From assembly GCA_041740975.1 (NCBI GenBank), contig JBGSKV010000089.1:1-5327 (forward strand): a DNA stretch of 5,327 bases, in the 5' to 3' direction. The notes beneath the pieces are model-generated. The model was not told the DNA's origin. It ran no database searches and saw nothing but the letters and a program-made list of their open reading frames with translations. This document shows positions 1 through 5,327 of the stretch, in pieces (the first letter of the stretch is position 1; the number at the start of each line of letters is the position of its first letter). Source of the DNA: JBGSKV01 sp041740975. Its GTDB lineage: Bacteria > Bdellovibrionota_B > Oligoflexia > Oligoflexales > JALZUQ01. Position numbers and translations under genes: made by a program.

Positions 1-936
1 GCAGCCTTCGGCGTAGTATTTGCTATGAGTTTAGTATTTTTTGTTTTTTTAACGTTTCCCTATGAAATTTTTAAGGAAACATTGTCGAACAATATTAAAC
101 GACAAACCGGTCTGGACGTAAGTATCGGTGAAATGGGTATGAGTTTTCCGATTGGGGTGAAGCTGAGTGATGTCAGCATTACCAAGCCGGGAACCCCCCG
201 AAAAGTTGATCTCGATACGATTCGTCTCAACGTTGGAATCTTGCCATTTTTAATCGGGAAACTCAGCGTCTACGTCAATATTGACGCCCTTAATGGCAAG
301 AGAGAAAAAGGTGAATTCGATATTGCCATGAAAGCCGGCATTTTTTCGCTGCTATTCAAAGGGCAACTTTCGTTATCGTCTTTTGAGCTTAATGCGAAAA
401 AGTTTGAAGTCGAGCAGATTGCCAGCCTCGGCCTCGGCATTCTTGCGCAGAAAAGAAACCTGATGAACCCGTTGTTTTTGCCGCTTGTGGAGGCCATTCA
501 AATTAAAGGTCGGGCCCAAGGTTTTATGGACCTTTCCATGTCTGGTTCGAGCCCAGGAAACGCTTCCGGCACGATTGATTTATCCATGCAACAAGCCAGC
601 TTAGAGATGACTGATAAAACCATTCCAACTCAGACTTTCTCCAAAGCGCTTTTGAAAGCCGACATTAAGAACGGGGTCATCACGTTAGATAAGAATGCTG
701 GAATGACAGCAAATGATTTCTCACTTTCGATTGTCGGAAAGTTAGGCCTGAAAGAAAATATTGTTGCCTCAATTTTGGATCTCAAGATTGATCTTAGGTT
801 GGATGGTGAACTTAAAGATACCTGGGGATCCATCTTGGCAGGATTGCCTGGCGCAAGCGGCGAAGGCCAGACAAGTGTGGCAATCCAGGGTACCTTTATG
901 CAGCCTATTCCTGTCTACGGTTCATCACCTCTATAA
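1..936 (+). CDS. gspN: Type II secretion system protein GspN (5' end outside window)
   Basis: The reading frame is open from the first base, so the ATG at 25 is probably internal and the true start lies just upstream. 311 residues are visible. Residues 1-18 form a hydrophobic segment (AAFGVVFAMSLVFFVFL) followed by FPYEIF, which fits a single N-terminal inner-membrane anchor. Next comes R-Q-T-G-L-D-V-S-I-G-E-M and a G-V-K-L-S-D-V-S-I strand, the pattern of the short GspN family and of AsmA-like proteins. The rest is beta-rich and periplasmic, with alternating strands such as SGTIDLSMQQASLEM and a closing strand TSVAIQGTF. In known systems GspN is an accessory inner-membrane component of the type II secretion machinery; its exact role is poorly defined. 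No other secretion gene is in view, so an operon further upstream is inferred. An unrelated AsmA-like protein is the main alternative. Confidence 0.8.
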   Translation, partial: AAFGVVFAMSLVFFVFLTFPYEIFKETLSNNIKRQTGLDVSIGEMGMSFPIGVKLSDVSITKPGTPRKVDLDTIRLNVGILPFLIGKLSVYVNIDALNGKREKGEFDIAMKAGIFSLLFKGQLSLSSFELNAKKFEVEQIASLGLGILAQKRNLMNPLFLPLVEAIQIKGRAQGFMDLSMSGSSPGNASGTIDLSMQQASLEMTDKTIPTQTFSKALLKADIKNGVITLDKNAGMTANDFSLSIVGKLGLKENIVASILDLKIDLRLDGELKDTWGSILAGLPGASGEGQTSVAIQGTFMQPIPVYGSSPL

Positions 937-981
937 GTTGACACTCCAAAACGCTGGCCCAGTAAGAGTTTAAAGTTAGGG

Positions 982-1010
982 TCGCATTCCTTTGGGTGGC
1001 GAAGTATAAT
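982..1010 (+). promoter_or_regulatory. Candidate promoter for the lytic transglycosylase gene
   Basis: A perfect -10 hexamer TATAAT lies at 1005-1010, 41 bases before the ATG at 1052. This would place the transcript start near 1017 and give a leader of about 35 bases. The -35 region is weak: TCGCAT at 982-987 with a 17-base spacer, or GTCGCA at 981-986 with 18. No TGn extension precedes the -10. A perfect -10 in the only gap before a new gene is suggestive but not proof. The gene could also be read through from gspN, because no convincing terminator follows position 936. Confidence 0.4.
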
Positions 1011-1052
1011 CACAGTTACTTCTCCTTTTTACTATTTCACTTGAGAATGCGA
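982..1052. repeat. 8-bp perfect inverted repeat flanking the transglycosylase promoter
   Basis: TCGCATTC at 982-989 and its exact reverse complement GAATGCGA at 1045-1052 are 55 bases apart. The left arm covers the possible -35 region and the right arm reaches the A of the start codon. In a read-through transcript from gspN the arms could pair and mask the start; a transcript starting near 1017 would lack the left arm. An 8-base match in a gap this size can arise by chance, so function is uncertain. Confidence 0.3.
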
Positions 1053-3376
1053 TGTTTGCACGAATGAGCGTACTGATATCCCTGTTGTTGGGCCTGACCG
1101 CATTCGTTCGGTTCTCCGCCAAAGACGCACCTACAGTTGAGCTCGTCGAAGGCAAGTCACTGGTAGAAGAGACGGATCCTGAACTAGAGAAGTGGTTTAA
1201 GGTTCATAGTGACGATGTTGGTGTGGTTTCGTTGTCAGATGAGGCTTTCAAAGCCAAAATGGCCACTATTCAAAACAAAGGCGCGGTTCTTTATGCTGAG
1301 ACCATGCGCAAAAAAACCTTAAGTGACGCCGACCTTAAAGACATTGAAGCTAAACTTCCCGATATTGGCCCCGAGTGGGCTTCCTACGTCGCGGATATGG
1401 TGCGCCGCAAAGTCAAAGGTGCGAACCTCAGCCGTTACTGGGTGGATCTCAATCTAAAACAGAAATCGCGAACCTGTGCCATGCAATCCGCAGTTTTGCA
1501 GAATGTCCGCTATGCGCCTTTACAGACCTTCGACAAATCTTATCTTGTGGACAAGATGAATCTTATCCAAAGCTTCGAATCTGCGCGTTTCAAGCGAGAG
1601 GCTATGCGGGCCATTTTGGATCGTTTTCGTCAAAAACCCAAAGATGAACACCTCGCCACGTTGGTCATAGAGTACGGCCAAGACTATCCAACACTTTTGC
1701 GCAATTTGAGTTGGACGAAGCAATTGACCGCTGCACCGCAAGCGCCTAAAACAAAATTTGACGCAATCAGTGGCGAAGCCGACGAATTGGTCCGCAAAAA
1801 GCACTGCGCCAGCGCGGAACAACTTATCGTCAAAAATGTTTCTGGCCAAGCCAATCCGTTATCATTTGATGAAGCATCTGCATTGACCCGGTCAGTTGAT
1901 CGTTGTTTCCGTGCAAGCCGATCGCTCGCCAATCGCATTAAATATTGGGAACGGGTGGAAGTCGTGCTGGCGAAAGCCTACGGACACAACGGCGCGTCAT
2001 TTGCAAAAATGAATCGTGGAATCTTGCTCGCATATAATGAAAAGTACGTGGAGGCTCGACAACTTCTCAAGACTGTGATGACTCTGGATTCCAAAGAACT
2101 AATGCCTGAGCTTCGCATAGAGGCGCAATACAAACTTGTACAAATTGAAATCGAAAGTGGTGACAAAGAGGCCGGGCGCCTCGCGTTGGTTGAGTTTATC
2201 GCTTTTAAACCAGAAGATGTTGAGAAGACAGCCGATGCTTTTCGATCGCTGATCATTATGGATTTTGAAAGTAAAAAATACGTGGAAGTCCAAAAGTGGC
2301 TTAGTAGTTTTGAAGAAGTACTCATGGACTCGCCAAGTCGAGAGAGTGATGTTGGCTTTGTTCAGTTTTGGCGAGCGCGTACTTACGCGGCGCAAGGTAT
2401 GACGAATAATGCAATTGAAGTTCTGAAACTTATGGCTGCAAAATATTTTTCACATTTCTACGGTGCCATGGCACATCTATACTTAGAAAAAATGACCGGC
2501 AAGGATTACGGCATCAAGCGAGTCAAAGCACCGAAGTTTGACGAGTCTTGGGTTACCAATAGTTTTGCCAAGGAAGAACATGCTAGGGCAACATTGATTA
2601 GTGATCTGTTGAAAATGGGAATGTCGCGGGAAGCTCGCTGCGAGCTTGATGAAATTGTGGCTGTCGGCCATCGTGAACACGCCGCTAAAGCTTTGCTTTT
2701 GCATGCTTCCAATGACTGGCTTGGGTCCGTTATGGAGCTAAACGATATCCCTCTTGTCCATCGTCATCTCTTATTTCCCATTGGTTTCGAGTCCGTCATC
2801 TTTCCTATGAAATACCAAGATATGGTTGAGCAATTCGCCAAAAAAATCGGCTTAGATGATCATTTGATTTTTGCCGTCATTCGGCAAGAAAGTGTTTTTG
2901 ACCCTCGTGCTGAGTCGCCAGTTGGGGCACGCGGACTCATGCAGCTCATGCCCGCAACCGCTCGCGGTGAAGTCAAACAGTTTGGCAAGAATTATGTCGC
3001 TTCCGACGTCCTAAAGGATATTTCACATAGAGTGAAAACTTCGAATAATCTTTTCGACCCTGAGCTCAATCTATCGATTGGCATTCATCACTTGCATAAC
3101 TTACTGAAGCGCTACAATAACCCCTTGATGGTTCTGGCTGCCTACAACGCCAATCCAAAGGCCGCCGATAAATGGCGTAAAGAACTTCCAACGGAAGACT
3201 GGTTGATCTTTGCCGAGAGTATTCCGTATAAAGAAACGCGCCTTTACGTGAAGCTTGTTATGCGCAATTATTTTTATTACAAACGCTGGTACAGTCGCGA
3301 AGATTTTGATTACGCATACTTTGATGGTTTGTCAGATCCTATCCTTGAAAAAAACAAAGCTGGTACGACCCATTAA
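1052..3376 (+). CDS. Soluble lytic murein transglycosylase, exported, with helical-repeat N-terminal region
   Basis: This protein should cleave the glycan strands of peptidoglycan in the periplasm, forming 1,6-anhydro-muramyl ends. Residues 1-23 look like a Sec signal peptide: MFARM, then the core VLISLLLGLTAF, with possible cleavage after FSA. There is no lipobox cysteine, so a soluble periplasmic enzyme is expected. Residues about 60-480 are helical, with TPR-like stretches around 310-345 and 355-385 and the YFSHFYGAMAHLYL stretch (465-478) typical just before the catalytic domain of Slt70-like enzymes. The SLT domain spans about 593-750. It contains catalytic Glu613 in I-R-Q-E-S-V-F-D-P, then GARGLMQLMPATA (625-637) and AAYNANP (696-702). 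Length (774 residues) suits a large Slt-type enzyme rather than a short MltE type. The ATG at 1052 has only a weak upstream TGAG (1042-1045); the ATG at 1064 would also keep the signal core. The catalytic residue is intact, so activity is likely. Confidence 0.92.
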   Translation: MFARMSVLISLLLGLTAFVRFSAKDAPTVELVEGKSLVEETDPELEKWFKVHSDDVGVVSLSDEAFKAKMATIQNKGAVLYAETMRKKTLSDADLKDIEAKLPDIGPEWASYVADMVRRKVKGANLSRYWVDLNLKQKSRTCAMQSAVLQNVRYAPLQTFDKSYLVDKMNLIQSFESARFKREAMRAILDRFRQKPKDEHLATLVIEYGQDYPTLLRNLSWTKQLTAAPQAPKTKFDAISGEADELVRKKHCASAEQLIVKNVSGQANPLSFDEASALTRSVDRCFRASRSLANRIKYWERVEVVLAKAYGHNGASFAKMNRGILLAYNEKYVEARQLLKTVMTLDSKELMPELRIEAQYKLVQIEIESGDKEAGRLALVEFIAFKPEDVEKTADAFRSLIIMDFESKKYVEVQKWLSSFEEVLMDSPSRESDVGFVQFWRARTYAAQGMTNNAIEVLKLMAAKYFSHFYGAMAHLYLEKMTGKDYGIKRVKAPKFDESWVTNSFAKEEHARATLISDLLKMGMSREARCELDEIVAVGHREHAAKALLLHASNDWLGSVMELNDIPLVHRHLLFPIGFESVIFPMKYQDMVEQFAKKIGLDDHLIFAVIRQESVFDPRAESPVGARGLMQLMPATARGEVKQFGKNYVASDVLKDISHRVKTSNNLFDPELNLSIGIHHLHNLLKRYNNPLMVLAAYNANPKAADKWRKELPTEDWLIFAESIPYKETRLYVKLVMRNYFYYKRWYSREDFDYAYFDGLSDPILEKNKAGTTH

Positions 3377-3405
3377 GATCTCCTCCATCTCTAATAAGCC
3401 TTATA

Positions 3406-3433
3406 TTTTCAGGTATATATGGTTTTATATAAC
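3406..3433 (+). promoter_or_regulatory. Candidate promoter for the pilin gene
   Basis: TTTTCA at 3406-3411 (four of six matches to the -35 consensus) and TATAAC at 3428-3433 (five of six matches to the -10 consensus) are separated by 16 bases, in a strongly AT-rich gap. Transcription would begin near 3440, giving a leader of about 50 bases before the ATG at 3492. AT-rich DNA produces such matches often, so confidence is limited. Having its own promoter would agree with the pilin's strong ribosome binding site and downstream terminator, suggesting a single-gene unit. Confidence 0.35.
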
Positions 3434-3476
3434 GTTTTCTACCATATCCGACGATTAAACTATCAGGTAAAACTGC

Positions 3477-3482
3477 GGAGGA
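3477..3482 (+). promoter_or_regulatory. Strong ribosome binding site of the pilin gene
   Basis: GGAGGA lies nine bases before the ATG at 3492. It is a near-perfect Shine-Dalgarno sequence, much stronger than the weak one before the transglycosylase. It fixes the pilin start and suggests efficient translation, as expected for an abundant structural subunit. Confidence 0.8.
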
Positions 3483-3491
3483 ACGAATTCG

Positions 3492-4097
3492 ATGTCTCGC
3501 GATGCCGGTAAACAAAAGGGATTTTCATTAGTCGAGTTAATGGTGACTTTAGCTATTATTGGAGTCATCACGGCTATAGCAATGCCACAGTTTAAAAATA
3601 TGACTCGAAAAGCCAAACAGACTGAAGCCAAGTTAAATGTAAAGATCGCAGCACTCTTGAGTCGTGCTTATATTCAAGAAGGAGGCGCTTCCATTGGCAA
3701 TGCTACAGCCATGAGTCTTAATAATTTCTCGAGCGAGAATTCATGTCATACGGCGAATGCCATTGGTTTTAAACTAACCGACTGCCGTAAGATTAACTAT
3801 AGATACAATGTAACTGGTTATGCAGATGCACCAGATTCTTCATACGCGCTCGCCACAGAGGGCTCTGAGCCTGATGGTGCGAGGAGGATATTTCAAGAGT
3901 GTTCGTTGTTACGTGACACTTGGCACGGCGATGGTGGTGGCCGTTTGTATAATGCAACTGATTACAGGAAGCATTGCTCGACTAATCTTCTTTCGCTCGT
4001 TATAGCAAACCATGGTAGTGGTCAGCCCGATTTTGATTTGAATGGTGATGGGATAGTGAATGGATCGGATTTTTTAGTCTCGCAACGAACCTTCTAA
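3492..4097 (+). CDS. Type IV pilin-like prepilin with C-terminal EF-hand/dockerin-type calcium loop
   Basis: The first ten residues form a charged leader ending K-G. They are followed by the class III signal FSLVELMVTLAIIGVITAIA, so prepilin peptidase should cut between Gly10 and Phe11. The mature protein keeps the conserved Glu at +5 (Glu15) and Pro at +22 (Pro32), as in type IVa pilins. The helix then continues with K-A-K-Q-T-E-A-K-L-N-V-K, resembling deltaproteobacterial PilA. The globular head has four cysteines (85, 98, 137, 162), which could form two disulfides. Residues 182-193 read DLNGDGIVNGSD, matching an EF-hand/dockerin loop with Asp182, Asn184, Asp186, Asn190 and Asp193 as ligand positions and Val189 as the hydrophobic position 8. 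It lacks the tryptophan-rich GspG signature, so a major or minor type IV pilin is favoured over a type II pseudopilin. No pilus assembly gene is nearby. Confidence 0.85.
   Translation: MSRDAGKQKGFSLVELMVTLAIIGVITAIAMPQFKNMTRKAKQTEAKLNVKIAALLSRAYIQEGGASIGNATAMSLNNFSSENSCHTANAIGFKLTDCRKINYRYNVTGYADAPDSSYALATEGSEPDGARRIFQECSLLRDTWHGDGGGRLYNATDYRKHCSTNLLSLVIANHGSGQPDFDLNGDGIVNGSDFLVSQRTF
4040..4072 (+). other. Dockerin/EF-hand-like calcium-binding loop at the pilin C-terminus
   Basis: This segment encodes pilin residues 184-193 with flanking codons. The full loop D-L-N-G-D-G-I-V-N-G-S-D (residues 182-193) follows the D-x-N-x-D-G-x-V-N-x-x-D consensus of dockerin type I and EF-hand loops. Only one copy is present, lying eight residues from the C-terminus, whereas a true dockerin has two. 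Calcium binding is inferred from the motif and was not observed. Confidence 0.6.
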
Positions 4098-4117
4098 CTT
4101 ACCATTCCCGTCATCCG

Positions 4118-4158
4118 CCCTCATTCTTCGCTTCGCTAAGCGATGAGGGGATTTATTT
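4118..4158 (+). terminator. Bulged hairpin terminator between convergent genes
   Basis: CCCTCAT (4118-4124) pairs with ATGAGGG (4143-4149). Inside it CGCTT (4129-4133) pairs with AAGCG (4138-4142) around the loop CGCT. A four-base bulge, TCTT, interrupts the left arm only. On the plus strand the stem is followed by G and ATTTATTT, an adequate U-rich tail, so it should end the pilin transcript. On the minus strand no T tract follows the stem, so it is a poorer terminator for the isomerase gene. The U-rich tail overlaps the last codons of that gene. Confidence 0.65.
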
Positions 4159-4794
4159 CGGTTGAAACTGATCCGGGCTAGTTGCCTTGCATTCTTTCAA
4201 CGTCAAACAGTATTCGTTTATTTTCTTAATCAAAGGAAACGCATCCAAAGACACATCAAAACGCTTGGCGTTGTAACATTGAGGAATCAAGCATAGATCG
4301 GCCATCGTTACGTTATCGCCAAAACTATATTTGCCAATATGTTTCTTATTGTTGTGCAGCATTCCTTCGTAAGCAGCAAGGCCGTTTCGAATCCAATGCG
4401 CCGCGTACGCCTTTTGTTTAACGGGATCGTCAGAATGATACTTTAGCATTTCTAAGTTTTGCAAAGGCTGAGTTCCCGACGATATAATATAGGCTAGTGA
4501 GCGTACATACATCTTGTCGACTGACTTTTTAGGCAAAATTCTTGGTAACGGAAAACTCTCTTCCAGCCACTCCAGCATAGCCATGGAGTCTTGATAAAAA
4601 ACACCGTCAACCTCCAAAGCAGGGACATGTCCGGCTGGATTTTTCTTAAGAAATTCAGAACTTCGTTGTTCGCCTTTGAGTAAGTCAATGGCCACATATT
4701 TTGCTTCAAGCCCCTTGACGCCCATACACCATCGCACGCGCCAAGAACTTGAAGATCTCCAATAGTGGTATAGAGTGATATCCGTGGATTTCAT
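4153..4794 (-). CDS. maiA: Zeta-class glutathione S-transferase / maleylacetoacetate isomerase
   Basis: Zeta-class enzymes use glutathione to isomerise maleylacetoacetate to fumarylacetoacetate in tyrosine and phenylacetate-type aromatic breakdown, in the cytoplasm. The 213-residue length is normal for the family. The N-terminal thioredoxin-fold domain carries the zeta motif R-S-S-S-S-W-R-V-R (13-21), the cis-proline segment N-P-A-G-H-V-P-A-L, and the glutathione-contacting Q-D-S-M-A-M-L-E-W-L-E-E. The helical C-terminal domain has the G-D-N-V-T-M-A-D-L-C-L-I-P-Q-C-Y-N-A-K-R-F signature. The family motif is normally S-S-C-x-W-R-V-R; here the cysteine position is Ser16, while the essential serine (Ser14) is kept. 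The start overlaps the upstream phospholipase stop as ATGA, with AAAGAG as a possible ribosome binding site inside that gene. No homogentisate dioxygenase or fumarylacetoacetase gene is in view, so the pathway assignment rests on family alone. Confidence 0.87.
   Translation of the reverse strand: MKSTDITLYHYWRSSSSWRVRWCMGVKGLEAKYVAIDLLKGEQRSSEFLKKNPAGHVPALEVDGVFYQDSMAMLEWLEESFPLPRILPKKSVDKMYVRSLAYIISSGTQPLQNLEMLKYHSDDPVKQKAYAAHWIRNGLAAYEGMLHNNKKHIGKYSFGDNVTMADLCLIPQCYNAKRFDVSLDAFPLIKKINEYCLTLKECKATSPDQFQPK
4791..4794 (-). promoter_or_regulatory. ATGA stop-start overlap coupling phospholipase and isomerase genes
   Basis: Read on the minus strand, the bases are ATGA: the ATG of the isomerase (4794-4792) shares two bases with the TGA of the patatin-like gene (4793-4791). 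Such overlaps usually indicate one transcript and translational re-initiation, so the two genes are inferred to be co-expressed. Confidence 0.8.
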
Positions 4795-5327
4795 GTCTCT
4801 TTACTCTCTGGGTCAAAATTCAAGCCTTTATTCTCGAGCTCCAAAAGTTCCTCGGCGGGCAAGAGTTTAAATTTGTTTTTGTCTAATGTGGTTTTGTAAA
4901 CATGGTGACGTTCGCGAAGTTTGCGTAGCACGCCCTTGTAAGCGAGTTCGATGATTTGTGTGCGAATTTTGTAACGCATAGGGGACCCAGACATGAGTTT
5001 GGCGCACTCCTCGTCGGGCTGAAAAATCAAAAAGTCGACGTTAGGATAGATTTCCGTAACGTGACGTAGGGTCTGATCGAATCGACTGGCAACTAAGGCT
5101 TTGATAGTTTGAATAACATTGAATACACCGCCTCTTTGATCATTGCCCCCCGCTTCCATGCTGATACTCGGACGCATGGGATCGATAATGAAACAAAGTT
5201 TACAGTTTCTTTCGATCACAAACTCAAGATTGCAAGTCTTGGTGATTTGACCGTCGACATACCAGCGTCCATCGATAACGCAAGGTACAAAAAATGGCGG
5301 AAGGGAGCACGACGCGCGAATCGCCTT
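4791..5327 (-). CDS. Patatin-like phospholipase, C-terminal part (5' end outside window)
   Basis: Patatin-like proteins are serine-aspartate lipid acyl hydrolases. The frame is open to the window edge and 178 residues are visible; the GTG at 5219 is internal, because family-typical sequence lies upstream of it. The fragment begins A-I-R-A-S-C-S-L-P-P-F-F-V-P, matching the patatin R-A-S-x-x-x-P-x-x-F-x-P segment. It continues I-D-G-R-W-Y-V-D-G-Q (18-27), where Asp25 is the expected catalytic aspartate of the D-G-G/A motif; the third residue here is Gln. F-I-I-D-P-M-R-P follows as the next core strand. The remaining part is helical and charged, ending L-P-A-E-E-L-L-E-L-E. Five cysteines fall within residues 7-45, suggesting a reducing compartment or metal-free cytosolic location. 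The nucleophile G-x-S-x-G and the oxyanion loop lie outside the window, so activity cannot be judged. Assignment is by the C-terminal motifs only. Confidence 0.8.
   Translation of the reverse strand, partial: KAIRASCSLPPFFVPCVIDGRWYVDGQITKTCNLEFVIERNCKLCFIIDPMRPSISMEAGGNDQRGGVFNVIQTIKALVASRFDQTLRHVTEIYPNVDFLIFQPDEECAKLMSGSPMRYKIRTQIIELAYKGVLRKLRERHHVYKTTLDKNKFKLLPAEELLELENKGLNFDPESKET

Noticed and set aside
270..833. Minus-strand open frames opposite gspN
   Set aside because: They are short, overlap the better-supported GspN frame and show no family motif.
938..943. Perfect TTGACA -35 hexamer just after the gspN stop codon
   Set aside because: No acceptable -10 lies 16-18 bases downstream; the sequence there is around GTAAGA.
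1520..2395. Several open frames on the minus strand opposite the transglycosylase gene
   Set aside because: They overlap a strongly supported gene, have no recognisable domains and show serine- and cysteine-rich composition typical of antisense frames.
3412..3433. TATATA ... TATATA inverted repeat before the pilin gene
   Set aside because: Pure AT arms give a very weak hairpin without a GC stem; this is better explained as low-complexity promoter DNA than as a terminator or operator.
3441..3460. CCGACGATTAA resembling a flagellar sigma-28 -10 element
   Set aside because: The match to GCCGATAA is imperfect and no TAAA-type -35 lies at the proper distance.
3679..3685. AAGGAGG inside the pilin gene, resembling a strong ribosome binding site
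   Set aside because: No suitable start codon with an open frame follows at the right distance; it encodes part of I-Q-E-G-G-A in the pilin.
3883..3889. A second Shine-Dalgarno-like GAGGAGG stretch inside the pilin gene
   Set aside because: The GTG that follows opens a frame of only a few codons before a stop.

Overview
The window looks like chromosomal DNA of a Gram-negative, diderm bacterium, most plausibly a Bdellovibrionota or deltaproteobacterium-like lineage. This placement is inferred from gene content: a stand-alone, AsmA-like GspN of the type II secretion system, a type IVa-like pilin with the Q-x-E-A-K helix seen in deltaproteobacterial PilA proteins, a large TPR-type lytic transglycosylase and a patatin-like phospholipase. 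No marker gene (rRNA, ribosomal protein) is present to confirm it.

Layout. Positions 1-936 (+) hold nearly all of a GspN-like protein, missing only its first few codons. A 115-base gap with a candidate promoter follows. Positions 1052-3376 (+) encode an exported 774-residue soluble lytic murein transglycosylase, with an intact catalytic glutamate at residue 613. A second, AT-rich 115-base gap carries a candidate promoter and a strong ribosome binding site for a 201-residue prepilin at 3492-4097 (+). That pilin ends in a canonical EF-hand/dockerin-type calcium loop. A bulged hairpin terminator fills the 55-base gap before two minus-strand genes that converge on it. These are a zeta-class glutathione transferase/maleylacetoacetate isomerase (4794-4153) and, overlapping its start by ATGA, the C-terminal part of a patatin-like phospholipase (5327-4791, running off the window).

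The three plus-strand genes share an envelope theme: secretion across the outer membrane, peptidoglycan cutting and a surface filament subunit. Each could be transcribed on its own, since both gaps carry plausible promoters. The two minus-strand genes look translationally coupled. They are metabolic or lipid-active enzymes with no obvious link to the plus-strand set.

I see no tRNA, rRNA, CRISPR array, insertion sequence or phage gene. No gap exceeds 300 bases. The window does not contain a clear, new multi-gene system. The most distinctive single item is the pilin with the terminal calcium loop.
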